In this document: positions 16,942 to 25,298 of the stretch, in pieces
Layout of the letters: the number at the start of each line of letters is the position of its first letter
How positions within the stretch are numbered: the first letter of the stretch is position 1
Source: Actinoalloteichus fjordicus
GTDB lineage: Bacteria > Actinomycetota > Actinomycetes > Mycobacteriales > Pseudonocardiaceae
Length of the DNA: 64,000 nucleotides
Assembly: GCF_001941625.1 (NCBI RefSeq)
Contig: NZ_CP016076.1
Span: 1,054,001 to 1,118,000, forward strand
Direction of reading: 5' to 3'
Translations under genes and position numbers: made by a program
Notes under the pieces: model-generated
The model's input: the letters and a program-made list of their open reading frames with translations, nothing else
Database searches by the model: none
Told to the model about the DNA's origin: nothing

Positions 16942-17642
16942 CGGCTTTCTCGACCAGGTGGGCGGGCACCGGGTCGACAGGGCGAGTTGTTCTCTGGGAC
17001 GGGGGTTCGCGCGCTGCGGCGTCCTCGACGGCAATGCGCTGCCGATGGCGACTCGGTGCGGCGGGCGGTGCGGGAACGACGCCGCATCGGCGGCTCGCCC
17101 GGCGATCAGTGTCGCCGCCATCACGGGCGCGCTGCGGCGGCTGTCGAGTGGTCGGGATGTGCGGTGAGAAGTCATGATGTGATGATCGAACAGGTGTTCG
17201 ATTTAGGCAAGATATCGATCGGGTGGAACACCTGCACTGCCGAGCCTCGGTCGGGATCGACCCCGGCTGCTGCCGGGTCTGTCTGGACTGCGCCGACGAC
17301 GGCGGGGCGGTCGTGGTCGGGCGCCTGCGACGGACCAGGACGCCCGGACGGGGAACGAGGCTCCGATCTCCGCACGCGACCTGCATGGAGAACGAGAGAT
17401 GTGTGACCCCACCCCTCGAGAAGGCGACGGCACGATGCGCAACTCCCGTCGCAGCAGGCGTCCTGCGTCGCCGCTGTCTCGGTGGCGCACCGCCGTCGCC
17501 TGCCGGGGCCGGCGGCACCAGAGGCGACGAGGCAGGACGTCCATGGCGCGTCGCGGCGCAGAGGGCGGCTCGTCGAGAACCACTCCCACCGGCTCGCGCC
17601 GTCGACGCAAATGCCGTTGCCGAGCGGGTTAGAGTCGTCGAC
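16942..17642. other. intergenic region between ftsX and smpB
   Basis: About 700 bp without a recognisable coding region, apart from the SOS box described separately. In some actinomycetes a peptidase gene sits between ftsX and smpB; none is present here. A TAGAGT hexamer at 17630-17635 lies 7 bp before the smpB ATG and probably drives a leaderless transcript. Confidence 0.55.
17186..17201. promoter_or_regulatory. perfect LexA (SOS) box without an obvious target gene
   Basis: TCGAACAGGTGTTCGA is a perfect 16-bp palindrome matching the actinobacterial SOS box GAAC-N4-GTTC with flanking TCGA symmetry, and it extends to 18 bp with outer A/T. Rightwards there is no convincing gene before smpB, about 440 bp away. 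Leftwards an ATG (17173-17175) lies about 10 bp from the box and opens an 85-codon frame of poor composition. A second dyad (CAGGTGTTC at 17191-17199, GAACACCTG about 26 bp on) overlaps it. Confidence 0.6.
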
Positions 17643-18119
17643 ATGGCCAGGGAACAAGGACGCAAGGTGATCGTGTCGAACCGGAAGGCCCGACACGACT
17701 TCCAGGTCCAGGACACCTATGAGGCGGGTGTGGTGCTGGTCGGCACCGAGGTCAAGGCGCTGCGCGCGGGACGGGCCTCGCTCGCGGACGCCTTCGCCAC
17801 GGTCGACGACGGCGAGGTCTGGCTGCGGGGGCTGCACATCGGCGAGTACGAGCTGGGCACGTGGACCAACCACGAGCCGCGCCGGGCCCGCAAGCTCCTG
17901 CTGCACAAGGGGGAGATTCTGCGACTCATCGGCAAGACCAAGGAGAGCGGTCTGAGCCTCGTGCCGCTGGCGATGTACTTCCAGGACGGCAAGGTGAAGG
18001 TCGAGCTGGCGCTGGCCAAGGGTAAGAAGGCCCACGACAAGCGGCAGGACATCGCTCGGCGCGACGCCGACCGCGAGATCGCCAGGGCTTACGGGCGGGC
18101 CCGTAAGGGGCGCGTCTGA
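17643..18119 (+). CDS. smpB: SsrA-binding protein SmpB
   Basis: The 158-residue protein binds tmRNA and delivers it to stalled ribosomes for trans-translation. The OB-fold signature is complete: [30 protein letters not shown] and the conserved [10 protein letters not shown]. The basic C-terminal tail ([28 protein letters not shown]) folds into the decoding centre. The ATG at 17643 is supported by family length and by the adjacent -10 box. Its RNA partner, ssrA, lies 270 bp downstream on the same strand. Confidence 0.97.
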   Translation: MAREQGRKVIVSNRKARHDFQVQDTYEAGVVLVGTEVKALRAGRASLADAFATVDDGEVWLRGLHIGEYELGTWTNHEPRRARKLLLHKGEILRLIGKTKESGLSLVPLAMYFQDGKVKVELALAKGKKAHDKRQDIARRDADREIARAYGRARKGRV

Positions 18120-18362
18120 CCTGCGGCGGACTCGTCGCTCCTGCGGCGGGCGCGGGCGGTCCTCGGTCAAGCGCTGCCCGTCCGACAACCGATGCCGCCC
18201 GGCAGGCAGCGGGGTGTCCGAGCCTCCGCAGACCGATGTCGGGCGGTTCCCAGCGCCTCCGCAGGCTGCTCGAACGCCGGGTCCGCTCCTGGCCGATGGC
18301 GTGGAAGTGCCAGGTCAGGGCGTTCTGCGGGAAATGGGAATGATCGCCGACCCTCGACACGT

Positions 18363-18368
18363 TATGCT
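18363..18368 (+). promoter_or_regulatory. -10 box of ssrA
   Basis: TATGCT sits 17 bp before the mature 5' end of tmRNA, an appropriate place for a -10 element driving a slightly longer precursor. The -35 region is not clear. Confidence 0.4.
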
Positions 18369-18385
18369 GGGTGCAGTACCTACGA

Positions 18386-18757
18386 GGGGGTGAACGGTTT
18401 CGACTTCGGACGTTGAACCAGGAGAAGCGTGCAGGTGCAGGCGGGAGACCACCTTGAGCGTCGCCGCACATCAATAAGCGCCGACAATAAGAGTCGCGCC
18501 GAGTACGCCCTCGCTGCCTGAGCGAGGAATTACTCTGTCGGACCGGGAACGCCTCCGTCCCGGACCCCGGCATCAGCTAGGAGGCTCAACTACCAGGCTT
18601 GGCCGCGGGGCCTGGTAGGACACTTACAGCGGCTGGGCTCGTCACACCGGCTAGTTCGTGAGACCGGTGGAGCCGAGTAGAGACAAGACGGACTGCGCAC
18701 GGAGAAGTCCTGGTGAGGCGACGGAGGACCCGGGTTCGATTCCCGGCACCTCCACCA
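18386..18757 (+). ncRNA. ssrA: transfer-messenger RNA (tmRNA)
   Basis: A 372-nt tmRNA. The 5' end GGGGGTGAACGGTTTCGA pairs with CACCTCC before the encoded ACCA at 18754-18757, and the 3' T-arm GGGTTCGATTCCC is intact. The tag reading frame (18480-18521) resumes at GCC and encodes ADNKSRAEYALAA followed by TGA. The YALAA terminus is the usual protease-recognition tail in actinobacteria. Further paired regions, including the CCAGGC/GCCTGG pseudoknot arm near 18600, follow. It works with SmpB encoded just upstream. Confidence 0.97.
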
Positions 18758-18823
18758 TCGCGACCCTGTTCTGACGCGGGCCCGCCCGGAGCCCGCCGGA
18801 GGGTTCGCGCCGGTGAAGACCGA

Positions 18824-18857
18824 GAAGGCTCCGACCTTGATGAGGTCGGGGCCTTTC
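18824..18857 (+). terminator. terminator after tmRNA
   Basis: A 14-bp stem with one G-U pair (GAAGGCTCCGACCT opposite AGGTCGGGGCCTTTC) and a short loop, followed by TTGTC. It lies about 65 bp beyond the tmRNA 3' end. Confidence 0.75.
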
Positions 18858-18967
18858 TTGTCGCCTGCCCGGCCGGGGCGGTCGACCGCGCCGAAGGCAG
18901 GCGGACGCATCTCGGTCGCCGCGCGTTCTGACCGCTCGGCGGGACCCGCCGCATCTAGGGTGAGATC

Positions 18968-19927
18968 ATGAGTACGCGCCGCGCGAGCATCGGAATGTGT
19001 TTCGACCGGACCTTCGAACCGTCGAAGGTCACCGAGTTCGCCCGCAGGCTGGAGGCGGGCGGCGCGGACCAGCTCTGGGTGATCGAGGACTGCTTCTACA
19101 CCGCCGGGATCAGCCTGGCCGCCTCCGCGCTGGCCGTCACCGAGCGGCTGACGGTGGGTATCGGCATCCTGCCCGCCGTCGCCCGCAACGCCGCGATCAC
19201 CGCAATGGAGATCGCCACGCTCTGCCGACTGGCTCCCGATCGGGTGCTGCCCGGCATCGGCCACGGCGTGCAGTCCTGGATGCGCCAGATGGGCGTGCGA
19301 CCCGCTTCCCCGCTGACCGCCTTGGAGGAGGTCCTCACCGCCGTGCGCAGGCTGCTGGCGGGGGAGGAGGTGACCGTCGACGGGCGCTATGTCCGGCTGG
19401 ATCGCGTCGCCCTCGACCAGTCGCCCGCCACGCCGCCGCCGCTGCTGGCAGGCGTGCGCGGTCCGAAGTCCCTGGCGGTCGCCGGTCGAGCCGCAGGCGG
19501 GATAGTGCTCGCCGAACCCGCGAGCCCGTCCTATGTCCGCGCCGCGATCGAGCAGGCGGGGAGCCCGGTGGACTTCCACGTCGCCGCCTTCTCCTTCCTG
19601 TGCATCGAGCAGGACCGGACCACGGCCTACCGGCGGATGGCGCCGTGGCTGGCCTCGCAGCTGGCCGACCCCTCGCCGGGGCTCACGGTGCTGTCCTTCT
19701 TCCCTGACCTTCTCGACCTCTTCACCCGCGACGGCGTCGACGGGCTGGGCACGATGCCGCCGGAGTGGTGGCGGGAACTCGGCCCGGTCGGCACCTTCGA
19801 GGACGCGGTGGCCCATATCGAGGAGCTGGAGGACGCCGGAGTGCACAGCATCGGGTTGTTCCCCCCGGCGGACGTCGAGGCCGCCTCGGCCATGGTGGAA
19901 GACGTGCTGCGCCTAGCCGCGCGCTGA
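18968..19927 (+). CDS. LLM class flavin-dependent oxidoreductase
   Basis: A 319-residue luciferase-like monooxygenase (TIM barrel using F420 or FMN). Motifs seen are GADQLWVIEDCFY near residue 35, a SLAASALAVTERLTVGIGILP strand-helix, the phosphate-binding region DRVLPGIGHGVQSWM (about 90-105) and GVRGPKSLAVAGRAAGGIVLA. Substrate cannot be told; many actinomycete members use F420. TAGGGT (18956-18961) lies 6 bp before the ATG, so the transcript is probably leaderless. The gene is monocistronic. Confidence 0.9.
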   Translation: MSTRRASIGMCFDRTFEPSKVTEFARRLEAGGADQLWVIEDCFYTAGISLAASALAVTERLTVGIGILPAVARNAAITAMEIATLCRLAPDRVLPGIGHGVQSWMRQMGVRPASPLTALEEVLTAVRRLLAGEEVTVDGRYVRLDRVALDQSPATPPPLLAGVRGPKSLAVAGRAAGGIVLAEPASPSYVRAAIEQAGSPVDFHVAAFSFLCIEQDRTTAYRRMAPWLASQLADPSPGLTVLSFFPDLLDLFTRDGVDGLGTMPPEWWRELGPVGTFEDAVAHIEELEDAGVHSIGLFPPADVEAASAMVEDVLRLAAR

Positions 19928-20027
19928 TCCGGCGCATCCGGTCACTGCGGTCGCGCACCGTCCGGGCCGTTACGAGTTCGTCGGCCCGCCGACGCGCGCT
20001 CGCCTACGCCTCGGCGGCGATGCTCCG

Positions 20028-20076
20028 CAGCGGGCAGCGGGCAGCGGGCAGCGGGCAGCGGGCAGCGGGCAGCGGG
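20028..20076 (+). repeat. seven-copy 7-bp tandem repeat (CAGCGGG)n
   Basis: Seven perfect consecutive copies of CAGCGGG lie in the otherwise featureless 520-bp gap (19928-20447) between the LLM gene and the FAD oxidoreductase. The unit length is not a multiple of three and no gene spans it. It is a likely variable-number locus. Confidence 0.85.
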
Positions 20077-20447
20077 CGGAACGGGTGGTCGGCTGTTCGG
20101 TGGTCCCCGGTTCCGGAGCAGGTCTCGGCGCAGGACTGTTCCCGAGGGTCAGTCGCGCAGTCCGGGCAGTCGTCGCGGCTCTGCGGCGGCGAGGAGTGCC
20201 TCGACCACCCGGTCTCGACCGAGGATGACGGCGATGTCGACGACGGCGAGCACGGACTACGCCGACGGATACCGCGCCGGGTCGGGCCCCGCGCGACTGT
20301 GCCTGCTGAGTTCGACGGTGTTCCCTGCCGGACTCCCTGTCCCGGCGCTGTCGTCTCGCCCGCCGTCGACGGTCGTCTCACCTCACCGTGGCTGCCGGGC
20401 CCCGGATCGATCGCCATGGCCGAGCCCGGGGCGCGGCCGGGGCCCGC

Positions 20448-21614
20448 TCAGCGCGGCTCTCGGGCGAGGCCCACGGCGGCCAGCGCGCCCTGCGCAGCGG
20501 TGACGGCGCTGTTCATCGCGATCTCGCCGCGCATCCCCGGTGCGGCCACCATGTCGCCCGCGAGGAAGACGTCGTCGCCCCGATCGATCGCCGGGCGGTC
20601 TCGCCAGGTCTGACCGGGCAGGTCGAGCGCGCCGGTGCGTCCCCTCGCGGTGGCGGTGCGTTTCCAGACCGTGCGCTCGCGCCAGTCCGGCAGCGCGAGA
20701 TCGGCGAACGTCTCGAGTCGCCTGCGGGCCTCGGCCTTCGACTCCCCGACGCGCACCGGCATGTCGAGCTGGAACAGCGACTCGCCGGGCGGGGCGACCG
20801 TCGGGTCCTGCATCGAGTAGCTCTCGTGGAAGCCGCCCTCGTCCAGGTCGAAGACCACGAAGTGGTCGCGCCGCCGGTCCTCGCGCACCGCGAGGTCCAA
20901 CATCTCGCAGTGCCCGCTCTCCCAGCGCAGTGACTCGTCGCCGAGCAGGACCCGCGCCGAGGCCAGCTCGGTGGCCACGATGGTCGGTCGAGCACCGACC
21001 TCGGTGACGCGCGAGTTCGACTCGATGTGGACGCCGAGTTCCCGCGCCCGTTCGGCGAGTCGGTCGACGACGGACTGCCAGCCGCCGACGACCCACCGCA
21101 CGGCGGGCGGCTTGGGCGCGAACACGCGATGCAGCAGGCGCCAGACGAAGGCTGCCGACAGCCGCCCGGTGTGCGCGTCGTAGGTGACCACGCTGATGGC
21201 GTTCGCGGCGGCGAGCGCGGCCTGCTCGCCGTAGTGCTCGCTTGCCCAGCTGTGGAAGTCCCGATCCACCGGTGCGGGCCGCCGCCGATGCAGCACCATC
21301 CGCAGGAAGCCTGCGGGCAGCCGAAGGCGGATGCGCCCGCCGGAGCGGAAGCCCGAGTGCAGGAGCGCCCGCGCGCGGGGCCTGCCGAGCCTGCCGACCA
21401 GACCGCGCTCGGTGAGCCATGTCCAGTGTGGCCCGTCGGCGTAGAAGACGTGGGCTCCGTCGTGCGCCACGTACGGCTCGTCGGTGGCGCGGGCCCGGCC
21501 GCCCGGGCTCCCGTGCGCCTCGTGCAGCGTGACGGCGGCGCCCGCCTCCGCGCAGGTGATCGCCGCGATCAACCCGGCCAGCCCGCCCCCGACGACGGTG
21601 ATCTCTCTCGTCAT
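20448..21614 (-). CDS. FAD-dependent oxidoreductase (amine oxidase / phytoene desaturase-like)
   Basis: A 388-residue flavoprotein. The Rossmann dinucleotide motif VVGGGLAGLIAAITCAEAG sits at residues 7-25, followed by an acidic ribose-binding end (HEAHGSPGGRAR). A C-terminal FAD motif FLAGDMVAAPGMRGEIAMNSAV is also present. It resembles the NAD(P)/FAD-binding group that includes carotenoid desaturases and protoporphyrinogen oxidases, but no carotenoid genes are nearby. The ATG at 21614 has a GAGGAG ribosome-binding site. It lies downstream of the SRPBCC gene on the same strand, separated by 330 bp. Confidence 0.85.
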   Translation of the reverse strand: MTREITVVGGGLAGLIAAITCAEAGAAVTLHEAHGSPGGRARATDEPYVAHDGAHVFYADGPHWTWLTERGLVGRLGRPRARALLHSGFRSGGRIRLRLPAGFLRMVLHRRRPAPVDRDFHSWASEHYGEQAALAAANAISVVTYDAHTGRLSAAFVWRLLHRVFAPKPPAVRWVVGGWQSVVDRLAERARELGVHIESNSRVTEVGARPTIVATELASARVLLGDESLRWESGHCEMLDLAVREDRRRDHFVVFDLDEGGFHESYSMQDPTVAPPGESLFQLDMPVRVGESKAEARRRLETFADLALPDWRERTVWKRTATARGRTGALDLPGQTWRDRPAIDRGDDVFLAGDMVAAPGMRGEIAMNSAVTAAQGALAAVGLAREPR

Positions 21615-21826
21615 GCCCGACTCCTCTTCTCGTGGCTCGCGGTGACGGAATGGAGACGAGACGGGGCGCGAAGGTGTGACGGCCGGGCGATGCCGCGCGA
21701 GTCTTCGGCAGGTTCGGCGTCTGAGGCGGTGTGCCCCGAGCGCGCTTCCTGCGCAGTACCGGCACGTCCTGCCCGGCGGCCGGATCGGTGTCGAGGTCGC
21801 CGATGGTGTCGCTGCCCGTGGTGATC

Positions 21827-21871
21827 GGATCGACCGGATCGACCGGATCGACCGGATTGACCGGATCGACG
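21827..21871 (+). repeat. 9-bp tandem repeat (GGATCGACC)n
   Basis: Four full copies plus a partial one of GGATCGACC (one copy carries T for C) lie within the gap 21615-21944 between the FAD oxidoreductase and SRPBCC genes. On the minus strand it would encode a Val-Asp-Pro repeat, but no start or domain supports translation. The rest of the gap shows nothing. Confidence 0.75.
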
Positions 21872-21944
21872 ACGGTGACCGGCGGGCGAGCGACGTCGGT
21901 CGAGCCTACGGCCGATCGCGCGGCGAGCGAGTCGCCGCAGGCCG

Positions 21945-23003
21945 TCAGCCCAGCCGCGCCTCGTACCGGCGTCGAAGCTCCTCGGTCCGCTCGAAGGGCC
22001 AGCACTGCGGCCTGCCGTGCAGCGTCCTGACCAGCACCTCCAGGTGGGTCTGCCAGGCGGCGAGCGCAACTGCTCGCGTACCGGCCAGCGTCGCAGGCAC
22101 CGTCTGGACGATCTGGATGGCGCAGCCGAACTCGTGGGCGTGGAACTCCCACCGGACCAGGCCTGCGGCCGCTCCGTCGTGCTCCCAGCGGTACTCCAGG
22201 GTCCGGCCGGGTTCGACCGAGGTGATCGGGCCGGCAGGCACGAAGCCGTTGGTGAATTGCAGCGGGGGAGTCGCTCCGACGTCGGTGGAACCGGCCTGCA
22301 CTCCGGCCCGTCCCGGCTCCTCGTCCGCGCTCTCGGAAGCCTCGTCGCGTGCGGAATCCGGCGTCGCATCGTCCTCGTCCGCAGGGTCGTCCGAGGTGAG
22401 CATGGCCCAGACGTCCTCGGCGGACTGGACGAGATCCCGCGCGATGCGCAGTCGGAATCCGTCGGAGGTCTCGTCGACCTCGCCTTCGGCGATGCCGAAC
22501 GCCTCGGTGTACTGCTCGCTGCGGTCGAACCACTGGTCGTCGGCCACCCTGGTCGTGGCGGTCTGCGGGGGACGGCCGTCGAGCAGATCGACGAGCAGGT
22601 CCAGGCAGGCGACCCAGCCTGCGGCGTGTCGGGCGGCAGCGAGTCGGTCGCCCCAGCCGTCGGGGCCGGTGAAGGTGTGGCTGAAGTACAGGATGCATCC
22701 GTGCTCGGCCGGGACGAGTTCCCAGCGCAGCACCTCCTGCCCCCAGCGGAAGACGAAGACCTTCGGCGGATCGATCTCGAGGATCTCGCCGTCGGTGTCG
22801 ACGAACTCCCCGTCCTCGAAGACGAAGTGCATCTCAGCGCCCGCCCGCAGCTCGGTGCGCACGGTCGCCGGGAACCAGTGCGCCAGTTCGGCCGGGTCGG
22901 TGATGGCGCGCCACACCTTCTCCGGGGGGTGTGGCAGCTCGCGGCGCAACCGCAACTGCGGGTGGCCGTTGACGGTGTGCAGCGTCGGGTCGGGCGGGTT
23001 CAT
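21945..23003 (-). CDS. double SRPBCC (AHSA1-like) domain protein
   Basis: The 352-residue protein carries two START/SRPBCC domains. The first (about 10-150) begins LRRELPHPPEKVWRAITDPAELAHWFP, the classic AHSA1 opening; the second (about 190-345) has SAEDVWAMLTSDDP and the helix AWQTHLEVLVRTLHG. An acidic linker of about 30 residues interrupts the second domain. Such proteins bind hydrophobic ligands, and actinobacterial members are often paired with an ArsR regulator, as here. The ATG at 23003 follows GAGGAGGACACG, and the ArsR gene ends 64 bp upstream, indicating an operon. Confidence 0.88.
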   Translation of the reverse strand: MNPPDPTLHTVNGHPQLRLRRELPHPPEKVWRAITDPAELAHWFPATVRTELRAGAEMHFVFEDGEFVDTDGEILEIDPPKVFVFRWGQEVLRWELVPAEHGCILYFSHTFTGPDGWGDRLAAARHAAGWVACLDLLVDLLDGRPPQTATTRVADDQWFDRSEQYTEAFGIAEGEVDETSDGFRLRIARDLVQSAEDVWAMLTSDDPADEDDATPDSARDEASESADEEPGRAGVQAGSTDVGATPPLQFTNGFVPAGPITSVEPGRTLEYRWEHDGAAAGLVRWEFHAHEFGCAIQIVQTVPATLAGTRAVALAAWQTHLEVLVRTLHGRPQCWPFERTEELRRRYEARLG

Positions 23004-23067
23004 CGTGTCCTCCTCGGGGATCGCCGGGCCGGGTGGTGCGGTTGGTGATGGGGCCCGTCGGTCTGGG

Positions 23068-23397
23068 TCAGGCCGACGGCGCGGCGGGCTCGTCGGGCAT
23101 CTCGTCGAGTCGTCGTTCGAGCGCGTCGAGTCGCTGGTTCCAGAACCTCCGATACGGCGCCAGCCAGGTGTCGATCTCCGCCAGCGGCTCGGGACACAGC
23201 CGATACCACCGGCGTTGAGCATCGTGACGGACCTCGACCAGCCCCGCCTCCCGCAGCACCCTGAGGTGCTTGGAGACGGCAGGTTGGCTGAGGGCGAGGC
23301 GGGTGACGAGATCGCCGACCGGGCGTTCACCTGCCCGGAGGATGTCCAGGATCTCCCTCCTGCGCGGCTCGGCGAGCACTTCGAAGGTAGTTGCCAT
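23068..23397 (-). CDS. ArsR/SmtB family transcriptional regulator
   Basis: A 109-residue winged-helix regulator with the standard layout: EVLAEPRRREILDILRAGERPVGDLV, recognition helix SQPAVSKHLRVLREAGLV, and wing VRHDAQRRWYRLCPEPLAEID. It lacks the CxC metal-sensing motif (only one Cys), so it belongs to the non-metal ArsR branch usually coupled to SRPBCC proteins. It probably represses its own operon through the palindrome just upstream of its start. Confidence 0.92.
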   Translation of the reverse strand: MATTFEVLAEPRRREILDILRAGERPVGDLVTRLALSQPAVSKHLRVLREAGLVEVRHDAQRRWYRLCPEPLAEIDTWLAPYRRFWNQRLDALERRLDEMPDEPAAPSA

Positions 23398-23403
23398 GAC
23401 GGT

Positions 23404-23425
23404 AATATACCTCGAGAGGCATATT
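23404..23425. promoter_or_regulatory. palindromic ArsR operator
   Basis: AATATACCTC and GAGGCATATT form a 10-2-10 inverted repeat with a single mismatch, ending 7 bp upstream of the arsR start. It is an AT-rich island in very GC-rich DNA and would overlap the -10 region, the standard place for ArsR autorepression. Confidence 0.75.
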
Positions 23426-23875
23426 GGGCCGACGAGTGCTCCGTCCCGTCGTCTGCCGGGCGATGCCCGATCCCGGCGGCCGCCACGCCTGGAGTCCTGC
23501 CGCAGTCGGGGCGCGGGCGTCGCGGCGGAGGCTGCCCGTGCAACTGCGGGCGCCCATCGGGCGGAGTCTCATCGAATTTCCGATGCGCCGATCGACTCAA
23601 GGCGCCACTTCCGTCGGTTCGGCACTCGGCCTCGTTACTCGCCAGTCAGGCCGCGATGCCGCGCGAATTTCTCGGATGCACACAGCGGCCGAGTTCGCCG
23701 AGTGAAATCCGTGTTCAGCGACGACCGGGTGTCCGAATCACCCTGTGTGCCCGCGTATTGTGGGAAACCGCAGGGCTGGCGCTGCGGTGTGGTCGGCGGC
23801 AATACGATGGTGGCCCTTATGTTTCTCAGCCGGTGGTTCTCCTAGCGTTTCCAGCATGAATCAAGGGAGTCATGC
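23426..23875. other. divergent intergenic region, arsR/dedA
   Basis: 450 bp without a credible gene. It must contain the dedA promoter, but no clear hexamers were identified. Confidence 0.45.
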
Positions 23876-24634
23876 ATGAATCTCATTCACCTGGCGGCGG
23901 AGTCTGCATCAGAGCCGCCGGGAGGGCTCGCAGGCTGGGCCATCGGCCTGATGGAGGCGTTGGGCGGCCCCGGCGCCGGACTGGCCATCGCCCTGGAGAA
24001 CCTCTTCCCGCCGCTGCCGAGTGAGGTGATCCTTCCGCTGGCGGGCTTCACCGCGAGCCAGGGCAACATGAGCCTGGCGGGCGCGCTCATCTGGACCACG
24101 GTCGGCTCCGTCGTGGGTGCGATCGTCCTCTACTACGTCGGCGCACTGCTCGGCCGCGACCGCACCAGAGCCATCGCCGCCAAGCTGCCGTTGGTCAAGA
24201 CGGAGGACATCGACAAGACCGAGGCCTGGTTCATCAAGCACGGCGTCAAGGCCGTGTTCTTCGGACGGATGATCCCGATCTTCCGCAGCTTCATCTCGAT
24301 ACCCGCGGGCGTCGAGCGAATGTCCATCGCGACGTTCATCCTCTTCACCACGCTGGGCAGCCTGATCTGGAACACGATCTTCGTGGTGGCCGGTTATCAG
24401 CTGGGAGAGAACTGGCACATCGTCGACGAGTACGCGGGCGTGTTCTCCCGAGCCGTCCTCATCGCCGTGGTCGTGGCCGTCGTCGCGTTCGTGGTGCTGC
24501 GCATCATGAAGAACCGCAGACTGAAGGCGCAGGGCATCGATCCGGCCGCCGAGCCGCCCGCCGACCCGGAGCGGACACAGATCATCACCGGCGACGACAG
24601 CACTCAGGTGATCGAGCGCTATCGCGACAACTGA
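23876..24634 (+). CDS. DedA family membrane protein
   Basis: The 252-residue VTT/DedA protein has about five membrane segments. The family core is intact: FPPLPSEVILPLAGF near residues 42-56, the membrane-embedded acidic residue in that segment, and FFGRMIPIFRSFISIPAGVERM at about 128-149, which carries the essential arginines. DedA proteins act as lipid flippases or scramblases supporting membrane potential and envelope integrity. The C-terminal tail is polar and cytoplasmic. A perfect hairpin follows. Confidence 0.93.
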   Translation: MNLIHLAAESASEPPGGLAGWAIGLMEALGGPGAGLAIALENLFPPLPSEVILPLAGFTASQGNMSLAGALIWTTVGSVVGAIVLYYVGALLGRDRTRAIAAKLPLVKTEDIDKTEAWFIKHGVKAVFFGRMIPIFRSFISIPAGVERMSIATFILFTTLGSLIWNTIFVVAGYQLGENWHIVDEYAGVFSRAVLIAVVVAVVAFVVLRIMKNRRLKAQGIDPAAEPPADPERTQIITGDDSTQVIERYRDN

Positions 24635-24646
24635 TCTCTCCACCGA

Positions 24647-24681
24647 TCGGGCCCGTCCCCCCGTCGCGGAGGCGGGCCCGA
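24647..24681 (+). terminator. terminator after dedA
   Basis: A perfect 9-bp stem (TCGGGCCCG and CGGGCCCGA) flanks a C-rich loop, 12 bp after the stop codon. Confidence 0.7.
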
Positions 24682-24714
24682 CTGCCCTCCGGCGGCTCGG
24701 GAGACCGGCAATGG

Positions 24715-24930
24715 TCAGGACTCCAGATAGCGCAGGATCGCGAGCACTCGTCGGTGGTAGCCCACGGCCTCGGACAGGCCGGGTCTGTCGAAGACCGCGT
24801 TGACGTGCTTCTCCACCGTGCTCCGCGAGACGTGCAGCCTGCGCACCACCTCGGGGTCCAACGCGGTGCCGCCCGCACCGACCTGAGCCAGCGCGTCGAG
24901 GAAGTCGTCGTGGTCCGCACGACGAGGCAC
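24715..24930 (-). pseudogene. remnant of a LuxR-type response regulator
   Basis: The 71 codons match two separated parts of NarL/LuxR regulators. The end of the receiver and linker (DDFLDALAQVGAGGTALDPEVVRRL) is fused directly to the recognition helix and tail (STVEKHVNAVFDRPGL, then YHRRVLAILRYLES). The receiver phosphoacceptor region and the first HTH helix that normally lies between the two parts (TPREREVL-type) are missing. This points to two deletions in a once normal gene of about 210 residues. The remnant is unlikely to bind DNA. Confidence 0.7.
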
Positions 24931-25238
24931 GGTAGTTCAGCCGACGTAGGCAGAACCCGAGACCACTCGATTCGCCGGGGACAGTGCCTGCTCGTCTGCC
25001 GGGCGGCCGTACAGCGACGGGTGTGGTGGGGGACGGGTGCGGCGGGGCCGGCGTCGGGCCGACTACTGGTGTCTGTGGGGTCGGGCGCGGGCGCCTGGTG
25101 TCTCGGCTGGGCCTGCTGCGGGCGGCCGTGCTCTTCGCGCGTCGAGACGGGGCCGTCGCGGTCCGTCGCCGTCGTCGGTGCTGATCACCGCTGTTCACCT
25201 GGGTGACGGGCAGGCCACCCCGATGGGACATGTGTGTT

Positions 25239-25257
25239 CCACGTGAGCCTCATGTGG
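25239..25257. promoter_or_regulatory. dyad upstream of the exported choice-of-anchor gene
   Basis: CCACGTGAG and CTCATGTGG form a 9-1-9 inverted repeat with one mismatch, about 40 bp before the ATG. It could be an operator or a leader hairpin. The rest of 24931-25298 shows no gene. Confidence 0.4.
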
Positions 25258-25298
25258 CTGCACTGTGATGGGCGGGCCCATCGAACCTGGAGTCCTTG

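Noticed and set aside
16918-17175. An 85-codon minus-strand frame starting 10 bp from the SOS box, considered as an SOS gene
   Set aside because: No ribosome-binding site, domain or plausible composition; kept only as a note in the SOS-box finding.
20383-22698. A 771-codon minus-strand frame spanning the FAD oxidoreductase, the gap and part of the SRPBCC gene
   Set aside because: It runs out of frame through two recognised genes and is arginine-rich throughout; it is a GC artefact.
25183-25205. GATCACC and GTTCACC in tandem upstream of the exported proteins, considered as a PHO box
   Set aside because: The spacing is 10 bp where PhoP direct repeats have an 11-bp period, and only one unit matches the consensus well.
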